Source: Defluviitaleaceae bacterium (GTDB lineage: Bacteria > Bacillota > Clostridia > Lachnospirales > WQUN01). From it: a stretch of 64,000 nucleotides of DNA. The notes beneath the pieces are model-generated. The model did no database searches. It was not told the origin of the DNA and worked only from the letters and a program-made list of their open reading frames with translations. The translations under genes and the position numbers were made by a program. The first letter of the stretch is position 1. Every line of letters starts with the position of its first letter. Of the stretch, positions 24,848 through 33,528 are shown piece after piece. The stretch lies in contig WQZS01000015.1 of NCBI GenBank assembly GCA_009780585.1, forward strand, positions 1 to 64,000, in the 5' to 3' direction.

Positions 24848-26212
24848 TTAATTTTGTCCGGTAACATCCATAGAAAAATTTCGGATTTCATATTCCGCAA
24901 CATCAACATCGGTTCCCCACGTTTGGACATACAAAAACGGGTCATTATTTGTAAACTGGCCTGTCCATTCGCCGTTCATCTTATGCCAAACATCAGATGC
25001 GGCGTTGGGGATGACTTCACCAACCACGGGATATTTGTCATTATCATTGATTTGCCACGTTAAATCGCCGACTGCGTTAGTTCGCTTTACCTCCGCTGAA
25101 AATTTGATTGTTATTTGCTTTCCGATGTAGGGTTTCAAATCATAACTTATAGGCGTTGTTTCACATCCAACGTAGTAACCAAAGGTGTAATCGTCGCTCG
25201 GTACTTCGGGATAAACTTCGGCGGTGAATTTCCATATAGCCGCTCTATGTCGGCCTTGCCGTTCAATTTCATCCCAAAATAAACCTTCTCCCAATGTATC
25301 ACCAAAGTATTCACCAAGTGCATTGTCGCCTCTTTTATCACCTTTGGGGGAAGCGGCATGGTTTCTTGCCCAACCTTTAGCCACCACCATTTTAGGTATA
25401 TCGAAAAAATCCATTTCATCCGGTACGGGGGTTTCGGGTTTCATAAATCTACCTACAGTATAGGTTTTTAATTGCCCTTTTTCTTCGTTATACCATTCCC
25501 ATGTCATCAACGCGGAATTATGGGGTTCATCAGAAGCATGCTTTTTTAATTTATCCAATTCTTCAAAAACCCACGCGCTGTTGTGCCAATTACTGCGGAA
25601 CAGCGCGGCGGTTCCGCGCTGGTTATGTCCCCGCGCGAGAACAGATTTACCGATGAAGCGGAACGGCCCACATTGTTCGGTTTTAAGACTAATTAACTTG
25701 GGTGGGTATGGGTCGGGCTTTTCTTCAATTGCAATAGTTGTTATCATTTCGTCGATATGAGCAGAAGTGTCCAGTAGGCGCGTGAGGTCGGGTTTTTCTG
25801 TGGTCAAGGATGATTCAATTTCTACTGCTTTATCAAACAGGGTTTTTACATCCGCTTCGTTATGAAAGTCGATTTTACGCATTTGTTGGATAAATTCCAA
25901 TATCAACTCCTTCAATTCATACAACAACGCGATGTCGTTATCAATGTCGTCTACTTTTTTATCCAACACGGAAAGCACGGTATAGGAATTGTGGGAGGCA
26001 AATATTTTTCCTATGTCGCCGATAGAAATGTTCATTTTGCGTAAAATGAGTATCTGCCGTAAACGGGCAAGCGCGGTTTCATCGTATAAACGATAACCGG
26101 AACTTTCATCGCGGGTACTTTTAATGAGTCCCATTTTTTCATAAAAGCGGAGGGTTCGTGTAGTTACATTGAAAAGGTTACTGACTTCTTTAATTTTAGT
26201 TAATTCGTTCAT
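24848..26212 (-). CDS. MerR-type regulator fused to effector-binding and CBM-like domains
   Basis: A 454-residue protein. Residues 1-70 are a MerR HTH (TKIKEVSNLFNVTTRTLRFY, then EKMGLIKSTRDESSGYRLYD). Residues about 75-145 are a coiled coil. The middle (about 150-345) resembles a tandem effector-binding region. The C-terminal 100 residues (YIGKQITIKFSAEVKRT ... WHKMNGEWTGQFTNNDPFLY ... YEIRNFSMDV) look like a CBM4/9-type jelly roll, normally found on secreted glycosidases. There is no signal peptide. ATG 26212 is preferred to an upstream ATG that adds no HTH sequence. Confidence 0.7.
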   Translation of the reverse strand: MNELTKIKEVSNLFNVTTRTLRFYEKMGLIKSTRDESSGYRLYDETALARLRQILILRKMNISIGDIGKIFASHNSYTVLSVLDKKVDDIDNDIALLYELKELILEFIQQMRKIDFHNEADVKTLFDKAVEIESSLTTEKPDLTRLLDTSAHIDEMITTIAIEEKPDPYPPKLISLKTEQCGPFRFIGKSVLARGHNQRGTAALFRSNWHNSAWVFEELDKLKKHASDEPHNSALMTWEWYNEEKGQLKTYTVGRFMKPETPVPDEMDFFDIPKMVVAKGWARNHAASPKGDKRGDNALGEYFGDTLGEGLFWDEIERQGRHRAAIWKFTAEVYPEVPSDDYTFGYYVGCETTPISYDLKPYIGKQITIKFSAEVKRTNAVGDLTWQINDNDKYPVVGEVIPNAASDVWHKMNGEWTGQFTNNDPFLYVQTWGTDVDVAEYEIRNFSMDVTGQN

Positions 26213-26312
26213 ATTGACCCCCGGTTTTCGGAAATGGGCACCGGCAATATCGCCGCCGCCGGTCAAAAGATAAACTATTACCTAAGGTCAAAGTCAAATT
26301 TAATTTTTTTGT

Positions 26313-26612
26313 TTATTCATCGTCATCGCCTTCAAGACATTCAGCAATAAGTTCAGCCGCATTTTTAAAACTTTTGTATAAATGCGGGTTTGCTTCCATA
26401 TGCTTAGCCTCCGCCAACGCAGCCAGGCTTTCCGGGTCGTTCCATCGTTCTGCTCGTTTTAATTCAAAAGGGAACCCTCCTACATGGCAAGCGTGTTTGA
26501 GGAAAACCGTGATCGCATCGGGTAACGATAAACCGTGGTAGGAAAAAACATCCTCCGCTTCCTTTTTTAGATCGGGATATAAGCGGATGTTAATGTTTGC
26601 TGTCTTTGTCAT
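26313..26612 (-). CDS. RelB/DinJ family antitoxin, orphan
   Basis: A 99-residue protein with the ribbon-helix-helix start MTKTANINIRLYPDLKKEAE and the family segment GLSLPDAITVFLKHA. The start is set by AAAAAGGATGG upstream; a longer frame lacks a ribosome binding site. No RelE-like toxin gene lies on either side, so it is either solitary or works with a toxin elsewhere. Confidence 0.8.
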   Translation of the reverse strand: MTKTANINIRLYPDLKKEAEDVFSYHGLSLPDAITVFLKHACHVGGFPFELKRAERWNDPESLAALAEAKHMEANPHLYKSFKNAAELIAECLEGDDDE

Positions 26613-26696
26613 ATAAACCATCCTTTTTGCAACATGATTAATAAAGTATATACAAATTCGTTGCAATTGCAAGCATTTTGACAATTTCCCTATCAT

Positions 26697-26751
26697 TTGA
26701 CAAACAAAAAAGACTGTTGTAGAATTTATAAAAACTACAGCCGTCTTTTTT
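26697..26751 (+). promoter_or_regulatory. Promoter and BlaI-type operator
   Basis: TTGACA, 17-bp spacer, TAGAAT (26697-26725). A palindrome AAAAAGAC...TGTAG, 12 bp, CTACA...GTCTTTTT (26706-26751) overlaps the -10. TGTAG/CTACA half-sites resemble BlaI/MecI operators, so autorepression by the next gene is likely. Confidence 0.6.
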
Positions 26752-26785
26752 ATTTATAACCCTAAACACCGGAAGGATGATAACG

Positions 26786-27169
26786 ATGAGCGATTACAAT
26801 TGCTTACCGGACGCGGAATTTGACGTTATGCAGATTATATGGGGGCAGCCGGTGCCCATATCCTCGGTGCGGATATTTACGCTGGCCGCGCCGGAAAAGA
26901 TGTGGAAACCGCAAACGGTGTTAACGCTGTTAACGCGGTTGGAAAAACGGGGGTTCCTCTCCAGCGAAAAGAAGGGGAAGGAACGTTATTATACGCCGCT
27001 GGTCACGCGGGACGAATATTTGAATATGGAAACGGGTTTGTTTGTCAAGCGCTTCCATAAGAATTCGTTGACGGGATTGATGAGCGCATTGTTTGCGGGG
27101 GCCAAGCCGAAGGAAAAGGACTTATCGGAAATCGAAAAATGGTTGGAAGCCCAAAAACCAAGCGAATGA
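26786..27169 (+). CDS. BlaI/MecI family transcriptional repressor
   Basis: A 127-residue winged-helix protein. It begins MSDYNCLPDAEFDVMQIIWG, and the recognition region reads KPQTVLTLLTRLEKRGFLSS. BlaI-type dimers repress until cleaved by a BlaR1-type protease, which is encoded by the next gene. The start is chosen for spacing to GGAAGG. The linked operator supports autoregulation. In the canonical systems the signal is a beta-lactam; here the sensor is different. Confidence 0.85.
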   Translation: MSDYNCLPDAEFDVMQIIWGQPVPISSVRIFTLAAPEKMWKPQTVLTLLTRLEKRGFLSSEKKGKERYYTPLVTRDEYLNMETGLFVKRFHKNSLTGLMSALFAGAKPKEKDLSEIEKWLEAQKPSE

Positions 27170-27232
27170 TTACGGTATAGATTCCGCGGCGAAGCGTGGT
27201 TGGGTCACGGAGCTCCAACCGGATGAAAGGAA

Positions 27233-29797
27233 GTGAACGAAGTGTTTGATATATGGGTACGATTGATTGAAAACTCGGCGGTAATGTCGGTAGCGGTATT
27301 GGTGATGTATGGGTTGTCACGGCTGACGCGGAACAAAACATCTCCGCGGGTGCGTTATATATGCTGGATTGTGGTTGCGGTGGGGTTACTTTTGCCCGTG
27401 CGTCCGGTGTTGTTTACGGTTAACGTGCCGGAGTCGGTTGCGTGGATGGTTCCGGCGGGTGAACACGGGGATATATATGCGGAAGGACATACGGCAGTAT
27501 ACCCGGAAATATATACAGAAAAATATACAACGGTATACCCGGGAATACATACGGAAGGACATACGCCGTTATGCCCGGAAACAAATACAGACAATTATAC
27601 AGCGTTAAATATAAATACGGCATACGCTTACATTGGTGCGGATGCGACAAATAAAACGGTTCCCGCAACGGGATTAACCGCGGCTCCGACGGAAGGTTAC
27701 ATGCGCACCGTAAATTGGCGGGCTTTGCTCCCCGTTGTATGGGGTGCGGGGGCGTTGTTGTTCCTGTTAACTTGCACCCTACGGCACATGCGTTTTATAA
27801 AGAAAATCCGCCGTTGGGCGGTGCCGTGTACGGATGCCGAGGCAATCGCGTTGTTAAACGGGGTATGCCGCGAAGTAAACCTTAAGCGCGTACCGCGTAT
27901 GTTTGCTTGCCCGCTTACGGCTACGCCGATTATCACGGGATTGTTCCGTTCATTGCTCATCTTACCCGACGGTACGGAAAACCCCGAACGTTTACGGCTT
28001 ATGCTCCTGCACGAGGTGCTGCATATCAAACGCGGCGACCTTTGGGTACGGCTGCTGACGTTGGCGGCGATGGCTGTACATTGGTTTAACCCGCTTGTGT
28101 ATTTGATGAACCGCGCAATCCAAACCGAGGCGGAGCTGTGCTGCGACAGGCAGGTCTTACGTATCGCGGGGGACGGTGCCCGCGCGGCATACGGGCAAAC
28201 GGTTTTTAATACGGCGCGCCGTACGCAAAGGATGTTTTCCGTTTTGGCCACCGCTTTGTCGGGTGAAGGGAAGAATTTGAAACGCAGGCTTGCCGATATC
28301 ATCGAACGCAAGCACACACGGCGGGGGCTTGCCATCGCTTTCGCGGCTTTGATGATCGGCGGGGTTTTGCTTGCGGGGATGCTTTCCTATGAAGGGGAGG
28401 TTCCCGTACCCGAAGGGGGGTTCGTTGAGGATATCGGCTGGTTGGGCGACGGGGTTACCCTGGATGCCGATCCCGACCGTTACGCCCCCGGCCCGGCGGA
28501 TACGGCCGACCCCATTACGCTGGAGGCGAGCAACGAATTGATTATCTACGTACCGGGGCATGACAGCGGCCACCGTCGATTTGTTGCGGCAATCCAAATA
28601 TTCGGGAACCGCTTCCCCGATGTAAACCTAATCGTCGAATCGGTCGGCGACCGTGACGATTGGGATAATAAGGCGTATATCCAACGTGTCGGTACGGAAC
28701 TCATGGCGGGGATGGGGCCGGACGTGATACTGACCCATTTCTTTGAAGACATCCACAAGACCATGGACAGCGGTGTTTTCCTTAACCTTTCCCCATTATG
28801 GCACAGGGACGCGGGTTTTGGGCACAGGGAGCAATTAAATCCAGCGGTTATGGACGCGGGGATATACAAAGGGCAGCGTTATCTGATACCGCTAAGTTAC
28901 AACATTAACCTGGTGATGGGCGAACGGGGGCTGCTGGAAAGCGTGGGCTTCGATACGGACGGCGATTGGGGGATCACCCCGTTCTTTAACGCGTTATCGG
29001 CTTCCTTACCCGCCGCGCGGGCGAACCCGATGTTCCGGATAGCGATGAGTTTACATGACACGTTTTTCCGCAACGGAAACCCGACGGGTATTCCCATCGT
29101 GGACTTTGAACAGGGTATCGTTTTACCCGAAGAGGCCGCTTTACGGGCTTTCACCGAAGCGTACAAACCCTTTTGGGGGGAAAGGGTGGATTGGGTGGAT
29201 TATTCGCTGCCTTATGAACTTTGGCGGAAGGAAAGTCCTGAATATTGGTTTCAGCAAGAGACCACCCTTTTCCATTACGAAGCAACGCCGGTCCAAATAT
29301 TCCTGTACTACAGCCGATTCATCCATTATAACGGCGACCCGGTAGTCAACGCGCTTCGCAACCCGAACGGGGAAACCCACGCCACCGTAAGGCAAAGCGT
29401 TGCCATACGCGCCGGCAGCCCAAATTACGCCAACGCGTGGGAGTTTATAAAAATATTATTGGAGGAAGACACCCAATACGGAAGGATTGGCGATATTGAT
29501 TCCTGGGGGCTTGGGGGCGGAATACCCGTAAACATGGCAACGGTAAACAGGCAAGTGAATGAAGTATTGCGCACCGCTTTAGGGGTGGGTTTCTATTTCG
29601 AACAACCCGCGCTGACGCAGGAACAAAAAGAACCGATCAGGGACTTGCTCATCGGCGTATCCTCCGCTTCCCTTCCCAACCAAACGGAAATCAACTTTTA
29701 TATAGAAGCCATGGAGCCGTATATCCGGGGTGAACAAAGCCTCGATGCCGCCATGGAAGAGTTGGGTCGGCGGTTGCGGATTTACCTTTCGGAGTAA
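27233..29797 (+). CDS. BlaR1-type M56 protease fused to ABC solute-binding protein
   Basis: An 854-residue fusion. Residues 1-70 hold two membrane helices, and about 80-125 a 12-residue tandem repeat in the outer loop. A third helix is near 170-190. The M56 zinc protease has HEVLH at residues 260-264 with downstream HWFNPLVY, and a fourth helix is near 375-395. From about 420 to the end it resembles a family 1 sugar-binding ABC solute-binding protein (IQIFGNRFPDVNLIVES ... MGPDVILTHFFEDI ... YLIPLSYNINLVMG). BlaR1 normally ends in a penicillin-binding sensor; here a solute-binding protein takes that place. Two permease genes follow 3 bp later. Confidence 0.8.
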   Translation: MNEVFDIWVRLIENSAVMSVAVLVMYGLSRLTRNKTSPRVRYICWIVVAVGLLLPVRPVLFTVNVPESVAWMVPAGEHGDIYAEGHTAVYPEIYTEKYTTVYPGIHTEGHTPLCPETNTDNYTALNINTAYAYIGADATNKTVPATGLTAAPTEGYMRTVNWRALLPVVWGAGALLFLLTCTLRHMRFIKKIRRWAVPCTDAEAIALLNGVCREVNLKRVPRMFACPLTATPIITGLFRSLLILPDGTENPERLRLMLLHEVLHIKRGDLWVRLLTLAAMAVHWFNPLVYLMNRAIQTEAELCCDRQVLRIAGDGARAAYGQTVFNTARRTQRMFSVLATALSGEGKNLKRRLADIIERKHTRRGLAIAFAALMIGGVLLAGMLSYEGEVPVPEGGFVEDIGWLGDGVTLDADPDRYAPGPADTADPITLEASNELIIYVPGHDSGHRRFVAAIQIFGNRFPDVNLIVESVGDRDDWDNKAYIQRVGTELMAGMGPDVILTHFFEDIHKTMDSGVFLNLSPLWHRDAGFGHREQLNPAVMDAGIYKGQRYLIPLSYNINLVMGERGLLESVGFDTDGDWGITPFFNALSASLPAARANPMFRIAMSLHDTFFRNGNPTGIPIVDFEQGIVLPEEAALRAFTEAYKPFWGERVDWVDYSLPYELWRKESPEYWFQQETTLFHYEATPVQIFLYYSRFIHYNGDPVVNALRNPNGETHATVRQSVAIRAGSPNYANAWEFIKILLEEDTQYGRIGDIDSWGLGGGIPVNMATVNRQVNEVLRTALGVGFYFEQPALTQEQKEPIRDLLIGVSSASLPNQTEINFYIEAMEPYIRGEQSLDAAMEELGRRLRIYLSE
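27473..27604 (+). repeat. 36-bp tandem repeat coding 12-residue units
   Basis: Three full units (27473-27508, 27509-27544, 27545-27580) and a partial fourth encode IYAEGHTAVYPE, IYTEKYTTVYPG and IHTEGHTPLCPE. They lie in the first outer loop of the protease fusion, so the number of units could vary between strains. Confidence 0.8.
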
Positions 29798-29800
29798 CCC

Positions 29801-30658
29801 ATGCGTACCCTGTCCCTTAAGAATAAGGAAACCCTAACCGGGCTCGCCTACGCCGCATTGCCCCTTGCGGGATTTTCCCTGTTCTATATCATCCCCTTCG
29901 GCATCATGCTGTGGCGCACGGTTTCGCGGGGCGGTACGTTCGTCGGCTTTACGTTATATACCGCCGTGCTGCAAAGCGATGCCTTCCGCCTTGCGGCGTG
30001 GAATACCTTCCGTTTTATCGGGCTGGGCTTGCCGATGCTGATGCTGCTTGCCTTATGTACGGCGTTGTTGCTTAACACGCGCTTAAAATATAAGGACGGC
30101 TTCCGCGCGGCGTTCGTGTTGCCGCTGGTACTGCCCGCCGCGTCGGTGATTATGGTGTTCCGGGTGTTGGTCGACCATGGCGGCTTTATCAATTATATAT
30201 TGGACGGTTTGGCGTTGGACACGGTTAATTTCTTCAACTCGGGCCGTATGTTTTGGATCATCCTTTTCCTTTATTTATGGAAGAATACCGGGCTTGCCGT
30301 TATTTTAATGCTGGGCGGGTTGTTACAAATCCCCGCGGAATATTACGAAGCGGCGCGGGTGGACGGGGCGAGCGCGTTTTTGCGCTTGCGTAAAATCACG
30401 CTGCCGCTGATGGCGCCCACGTTTATCTTCGTCGCCATCCTTTCCATTGTGGGGGCGTTCAAATCCTTCCGCGAGGCTTTTGCCCTTGGCGGGTCCCATC
30501 CCCACGACAGCATCTACATGATCCAACACTTTATGCAGAACAATTTCGAGCGGCTTAATTTCCCGCGTTTGTCGGTGGCGGCGGTGCTGACGTTTATTGT
30601 TATCTTCGCCTGCGTGCTGGTGATGTTCGCTTGGCCGGAGGAGCGTGAGGGGGAGTGA
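29801..30658 (+). CDS. Sugar ABC transporter permease
   Basis: A 285-residue membrane protein with six predicted helices and the EAA loop EYYEAARVDGASAFLRLRKI at about residue 183. It is a UgpA/MalF-type permease. It follows the protease/solute-binding fusion immediately and overlaps the next permease by 4 bp (GTGA). Confidence 0.88.
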   Translation: MRTLSLKNKETLTGLAYAALPLAGFSLFYIIPFGIMLWRTVSRGGTFVGFTLYTAVLQSDAFRLAAWNTFRFIGLGLPMLMLLALCTALLLNTRLKYKDGFRAAFVLPLVLPAASVIMVFRVLVDHGGFINYILDGLALDTVNFFNSGRMFWIILFLYLWKNTGLAVILMLGGLLQIPAEYYEAARVDGASAFLRLRKITLPLMAPTFIFVAILSIVGAFKSFREAFALGGSHPHDSIYMIQHFMQNNFERLNFPRLSVAAVLTFIVIFACVLVMFAWPEEREGE

Positions 30659-31491
30659 GACAATACGCGAAATATCTGTTCTTATTTGCGCTGGTTTTTG
30701 CCGCGTTGTTCCCGTTGTTTTATACCTTCGTCAATTCCTTCATGGGCGCGGGGGAGTTCAACCGTTATTACAGCGCGCTTTCCGTCGGCGTAACGCGGCA
30801 TAACCCGCTTCGGATTATCCCCGATTGGATTACCTTAGAGGGTTACCGGGAAGTTTTTATTTCGCGCCCGCATTATTTGATGCGTTTTTGGTCATCTATG
30901 TTCATAAGCGGGTCAATCCTTATCGGGCAGTTGGTGGTCGCCGTATTAGGCGGGTACGCGTTTGCGCGCTTCCGCTTCCCCGGGAGAAGCATCCTGTTCT
31001 TCGTAATTGTCTTGATCATGATGATGCCCTTGCAAGTCACCCTCGTACCCAACTTTATCATCGTGGAAGCGTTGAACATAAACGGCACCTTCGCCGCGTT
31101 GATACTGCCCGGCATGTTTTCGGCGTTTGGGGTATTTTTGATGCGGCAGGTGATGTAGGCGGTCCCCCTAAGCCTGTTCGAATCGGCAAAGCTGGACGGC
31201 GCCAAATCCTTCGCCGCTTTATGGTACGTGTGCCTTCCCAATTGCAAGCACGGGCTCGCCGCCCTTGCGGTATTAAACTTTGCCGAAAGTTGGAACATGG
31301 TGGAGCAGCCGCTTACCTTTTTGCACGACGCGCTGCGTTATCCGTTGTCGGTATATTTGATCAACTTCGGGTCGGTCCCCCCGGAGGTTGTGTTTACCGG
31401 GGGGTTGTTATCCGTGTTGCCCGTTATGATGCTGTTTTTGTGGTTTAAGGACGAAATCGCGTTCGGAATCGAATATTCGGTGGTGAGGTGA
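30655..31491 (+). pseudogene. Sugar ABC transporter permease with in-frame amber stop
   Basis: A UgpE/MalG-type permease of 278 codons interrupted by TAG at 31156-31158. The sequence reads FGVFLMRQVM-stop-AVPLSLFESAKLDGAKSF in one frame, and the EAA loop lies just after the stop. A CAG-to-TAG change would explain it. The remaining frame is intact to a stop that overlaps the next gene, so the mutation is recent or is read through. Without read-through the transporter should be inactive. Confidence 0.8.
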
Positions 31492-31496
31492 ACCCT

Positions 31497-31994
31497 ATGA
31501 AAAGAATCATGAAGATTATCATTGTTTCGGTACTGGCGGCGCTTGCGGTGCTTACCTTCGTATCGCGGACGGTATATAACCGTAACCTGCCGAGGGTTTC
31601 CACCGTGACGGTTACGCAAGGTTTCGTACCGCTTACTTTCGTAGAGGAAATGCCCGTAACCGAATGCGGTGAATGCGGCAGACCCATTGAAACCGAACGG
31701 ATGGAAATTACAGACCAAGGGGAACGTTACCCTTATGTCGTGCCGCTTGACAGTATTTTTGCTATAAGCAGCGGACAATATGCCGTATATGCGGTGGGGA
31801 GCCGCCGGGGTTATTTCGGCCCCGAGGATTATGTTACGGAGATAAGGGTAACTATATTACGGGAGAATGAAAGCCTTGCCGCCATCGATGTTATCGGCGC
31901 AATGGGCGAATCGGAGCTGCACGGCGCTATTTTGGCACGGGATATATCGGGCTTTGTCAGCAGCGGCGATACGGTTTGGGTGAGGGAAAGATAA
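31497..31994 (+). CDS. Membrane-anchored protein of unknown function
   Basis: A 165-residue protein with one N-terminal membrane anchor (about residues 5-24) and an outer domain. The end (YAVGSRRGYFGPEDYVTEIRV ... SSGDTVWVRER) resembles the C-terminal beta domain of HlyD/RND-type adaptor proteins. A CGECG cysteine pair is present. The start at 31497 follows GAGGTGA; an overlapping GTG 9 nt earlier is possible. It is the last gene of the BlaI-protease-permease set. Confidence 0.6.
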   Translation: MKRIMKIIIVSVLAALAVLTFVSRTVYNRNLPRVSTVTVTQGFVPLTFVEEMPVTECGECGRPIETERMEITDQGERYPYVVPLDSIFAISSGQYAVYAVGSRRGYFGPEDYVTEIRVTILRENESLAAIDVIGAMGESELHGAILARDISGFVSSGDTVWVRER

Positions 31995-31998
31995 CGTT

Positions 31999-32580
31999 CT
32001 ACTTGTTTTCCGTTTTGATAAAATGCCGCCATTCCGCAAATACCGCAGTGAAAATTTTAGCGATATTCTTTGCATCGTCCAATCCGCGGTGATGGGTTCC
32101 GGTAAGGGGGATCCCCAATATTTCCAAGGCTTTTTTCATACCGCAACGCTTCTTACCGGGCAACTTAGCGAAATCGTGTTTAATGCTGCGATGGTTAGCC
32201 AATAAATCAACGATTATTCCGTTGTAATGATTGTTTTCACATTCTTCCAAAAGTTGCGTTTTATCGTAATAACCCCACGAAATCAGCATGGTATCCGCAT
32301 CGCGTATTGTTATCCATTGTTCGAAGTCGCATATGGCATGGGCAAAGAAGGGTGCGTTGTCCACATCCCCTTGCCGGATACCGGTTAGGTTTTTGCAGAA
32401 ATCAGTAAGAATCGGTGCCGTTGTAGGTTTTATGAAGGTTTGAAAGCTATCCAACAATTGTGCCGTTTCATTCAACCGCACCGCTCCGATTTCGATAATT
32501 TCATGAGGGTAGCGCGGGTTGATGGATTTGTCATCGCAGGTAGCTTCCAAATCATAAATGATGTATTGCTTTATTCCCAT
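31999..32580 (-). CDS. DEDDh-family 3'-5' exonuclease
   Basis: A 193-residue exonuclease of the ERI-1/KapD type. Motifs are YIIYDLEATC (Exo I), SWGYYDKTQL (Exo II) and THHRGLDDAKNIAKI (Exo III, H-x4-D). It could act on RNA or DNA ends. It begins the lower-GC island read leftward and is separated from the neighbouring operon by a terminator. Confidence 0.88.
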   Translation of the reverse strand: MGIKQYIIYDLEATCDDKSINPRYPHEIIEIGAVRLNETAQLLDSFQTFIKPTTAPILTDFCKNLTGIRQGDVDNAPFFAHAICDFEQWITIRDADTMLISWGYYDKTQLLEECENNHYNGIIVDLLANHRSIKHDFAKLPGKKRCGMKKALEILGIPLTGTHHRGLDDAKNIAKIFTAVFAEWRHFIKTENK

Positions 32581-32619
32581 GGCATTATGTCCCTTTCAGA
32601 TTGTTATATCCTTATCATA

Positions 32620-32656
32620 ATAAAAAACGTGGTCATTTTTTACGCCACGTTTTTTG
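32620..32656 (-). terminator. Bidirectional-looking terminator of LRR/phosphoesterase operon
   Basis: AAAAAACGTGG, 12-nt loop, CCACGTTTTTT. It lies downstream of the last phosphoesterase gene. An imperfect palindrome with GCAAC...GGGTTGC arms (about 32706-32752) lies between it and the gene. Confidence 0.75.
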
Positions 32657-32766
32657 CAATAATCTGCGAATAAAATTTATTGGATTACGACCCTTTTTCC
32701 GTAGGGCTTGCAACACTTCCCGGAAGCACGTCCGGCTGTAGGGTTGCCAACCGTGCGTTTTCGCGG

Positions 32767-33528
32767 TTAAGTATTACATATTTCCTCCCACTCGCCATAA
32801 TCGACCTCCTCGTAGTCCAAATCTACATCCAACTCATCATAACCGAACTCCATAAAATGGATGCCGTTGTAAAACCCATCCATATGGAAATGCCCGCAAT
32901 ACCACTTCGTAAAATTAAGGCGCGAATGGATATCATTAAGCCATGGTTCGGTATAATCCTCTGCTTTACCGGAAAGGTCGGATTTATCCAATAGTTTAGG
33001 CAACTCGGTATATGGCAAACAGCTTCGCGGGCAGGTGTGCGAAAAAACATAATCCACTTGCCAATCCGCATCATCCAGTTTGCGTTGCGCGTGTTCTATT
33101 ATGGTTTCGCTGGGTTGTTCATCCGGCCACCAACTTATGCCAATGGTACGATCTTTCTTATCCATACTGTGTGCGCCCCCCAAGGCAATGCACCGCTTCC
33201 CCTCCAATTCATAAATTTCGCCGTCTACGGCAAATAGGATGTTGGGAAATTCCGATTCCCAATACACCTCACCGCTGCGCCATCGCTTCTTTTCATATGT
33301 TTTAATGTTATGCGGGCGAATTTCATGGTTGCCGTGAATGCACAGTAGCGTAACGGGCAACTCCGACACCTGTTCTTTTAATTCGCGGTCCTTTGGGTCG
33401 CCGAAATAATTGAAACCCACATCACCCAAAATCACCAGCACGTCGTCATCTTCGGTAAAGGCTTCGCCGTAACAAAACTCTTCTATGCGTTCGAACTTAC
33501 CGTGGGTGTCACCCGTGATGTATATCAT
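32767..33528 (-). CDS. Metallophosphoesterase
   Basis: A 253-residue calcineurin-like phosphoesterase. All metal motifs are present: YITGDTHG (D-x-H), VILGDVG, GNHE, FSHTCPRSC and CGHFHMDG. The substrate is unknown. It is a paralogue of the protein at 37166-37867. The start at 33528 is the ATG before IYITGDTHG; its first bases overlap the upstream gene (ATGA). Confidence 0.87.
   Translation of the reverse strand: MIYITGDTHGKFERIEEFCYGEAFTEDDDVLVILGDVGFNYFGDPKDRELKEQVSELPVTLLCIHGNHEIRPHNIKTYEKKRWRSGEVYWESEFPNILFAVDGEIYELEGKRCIALGGAHSMDKKDRTIGISWWPDEQPSETIIEHAQRKLDDADWQVDYVFSHTCPRSCLPYTELPKLLDKSDLSGKAEDYTEPWLNDIHSRLNFTKWYCGHFHMDGFYNGIHFMEFGYDELDVDLDYEEVDYGEWEEICNT

Noticed and set aside
26706-26751. 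A bidirectional terminator
   Set aside because: The genes on both sides point away from it, and it overlaps a good promoter, so an operator is more likely.
27473-27604. A CRISPR array, because of regular 36-bp units
   Set aside because: The units are contiguous without spacers and encode an in-frame peptide repeat.
30655-31491. Recoding of TAG as an amino acid throughout the genome
   Set aside because: Several genes in the window end in TAG with correct family lengths, so a single nonsense mutation is simpler.
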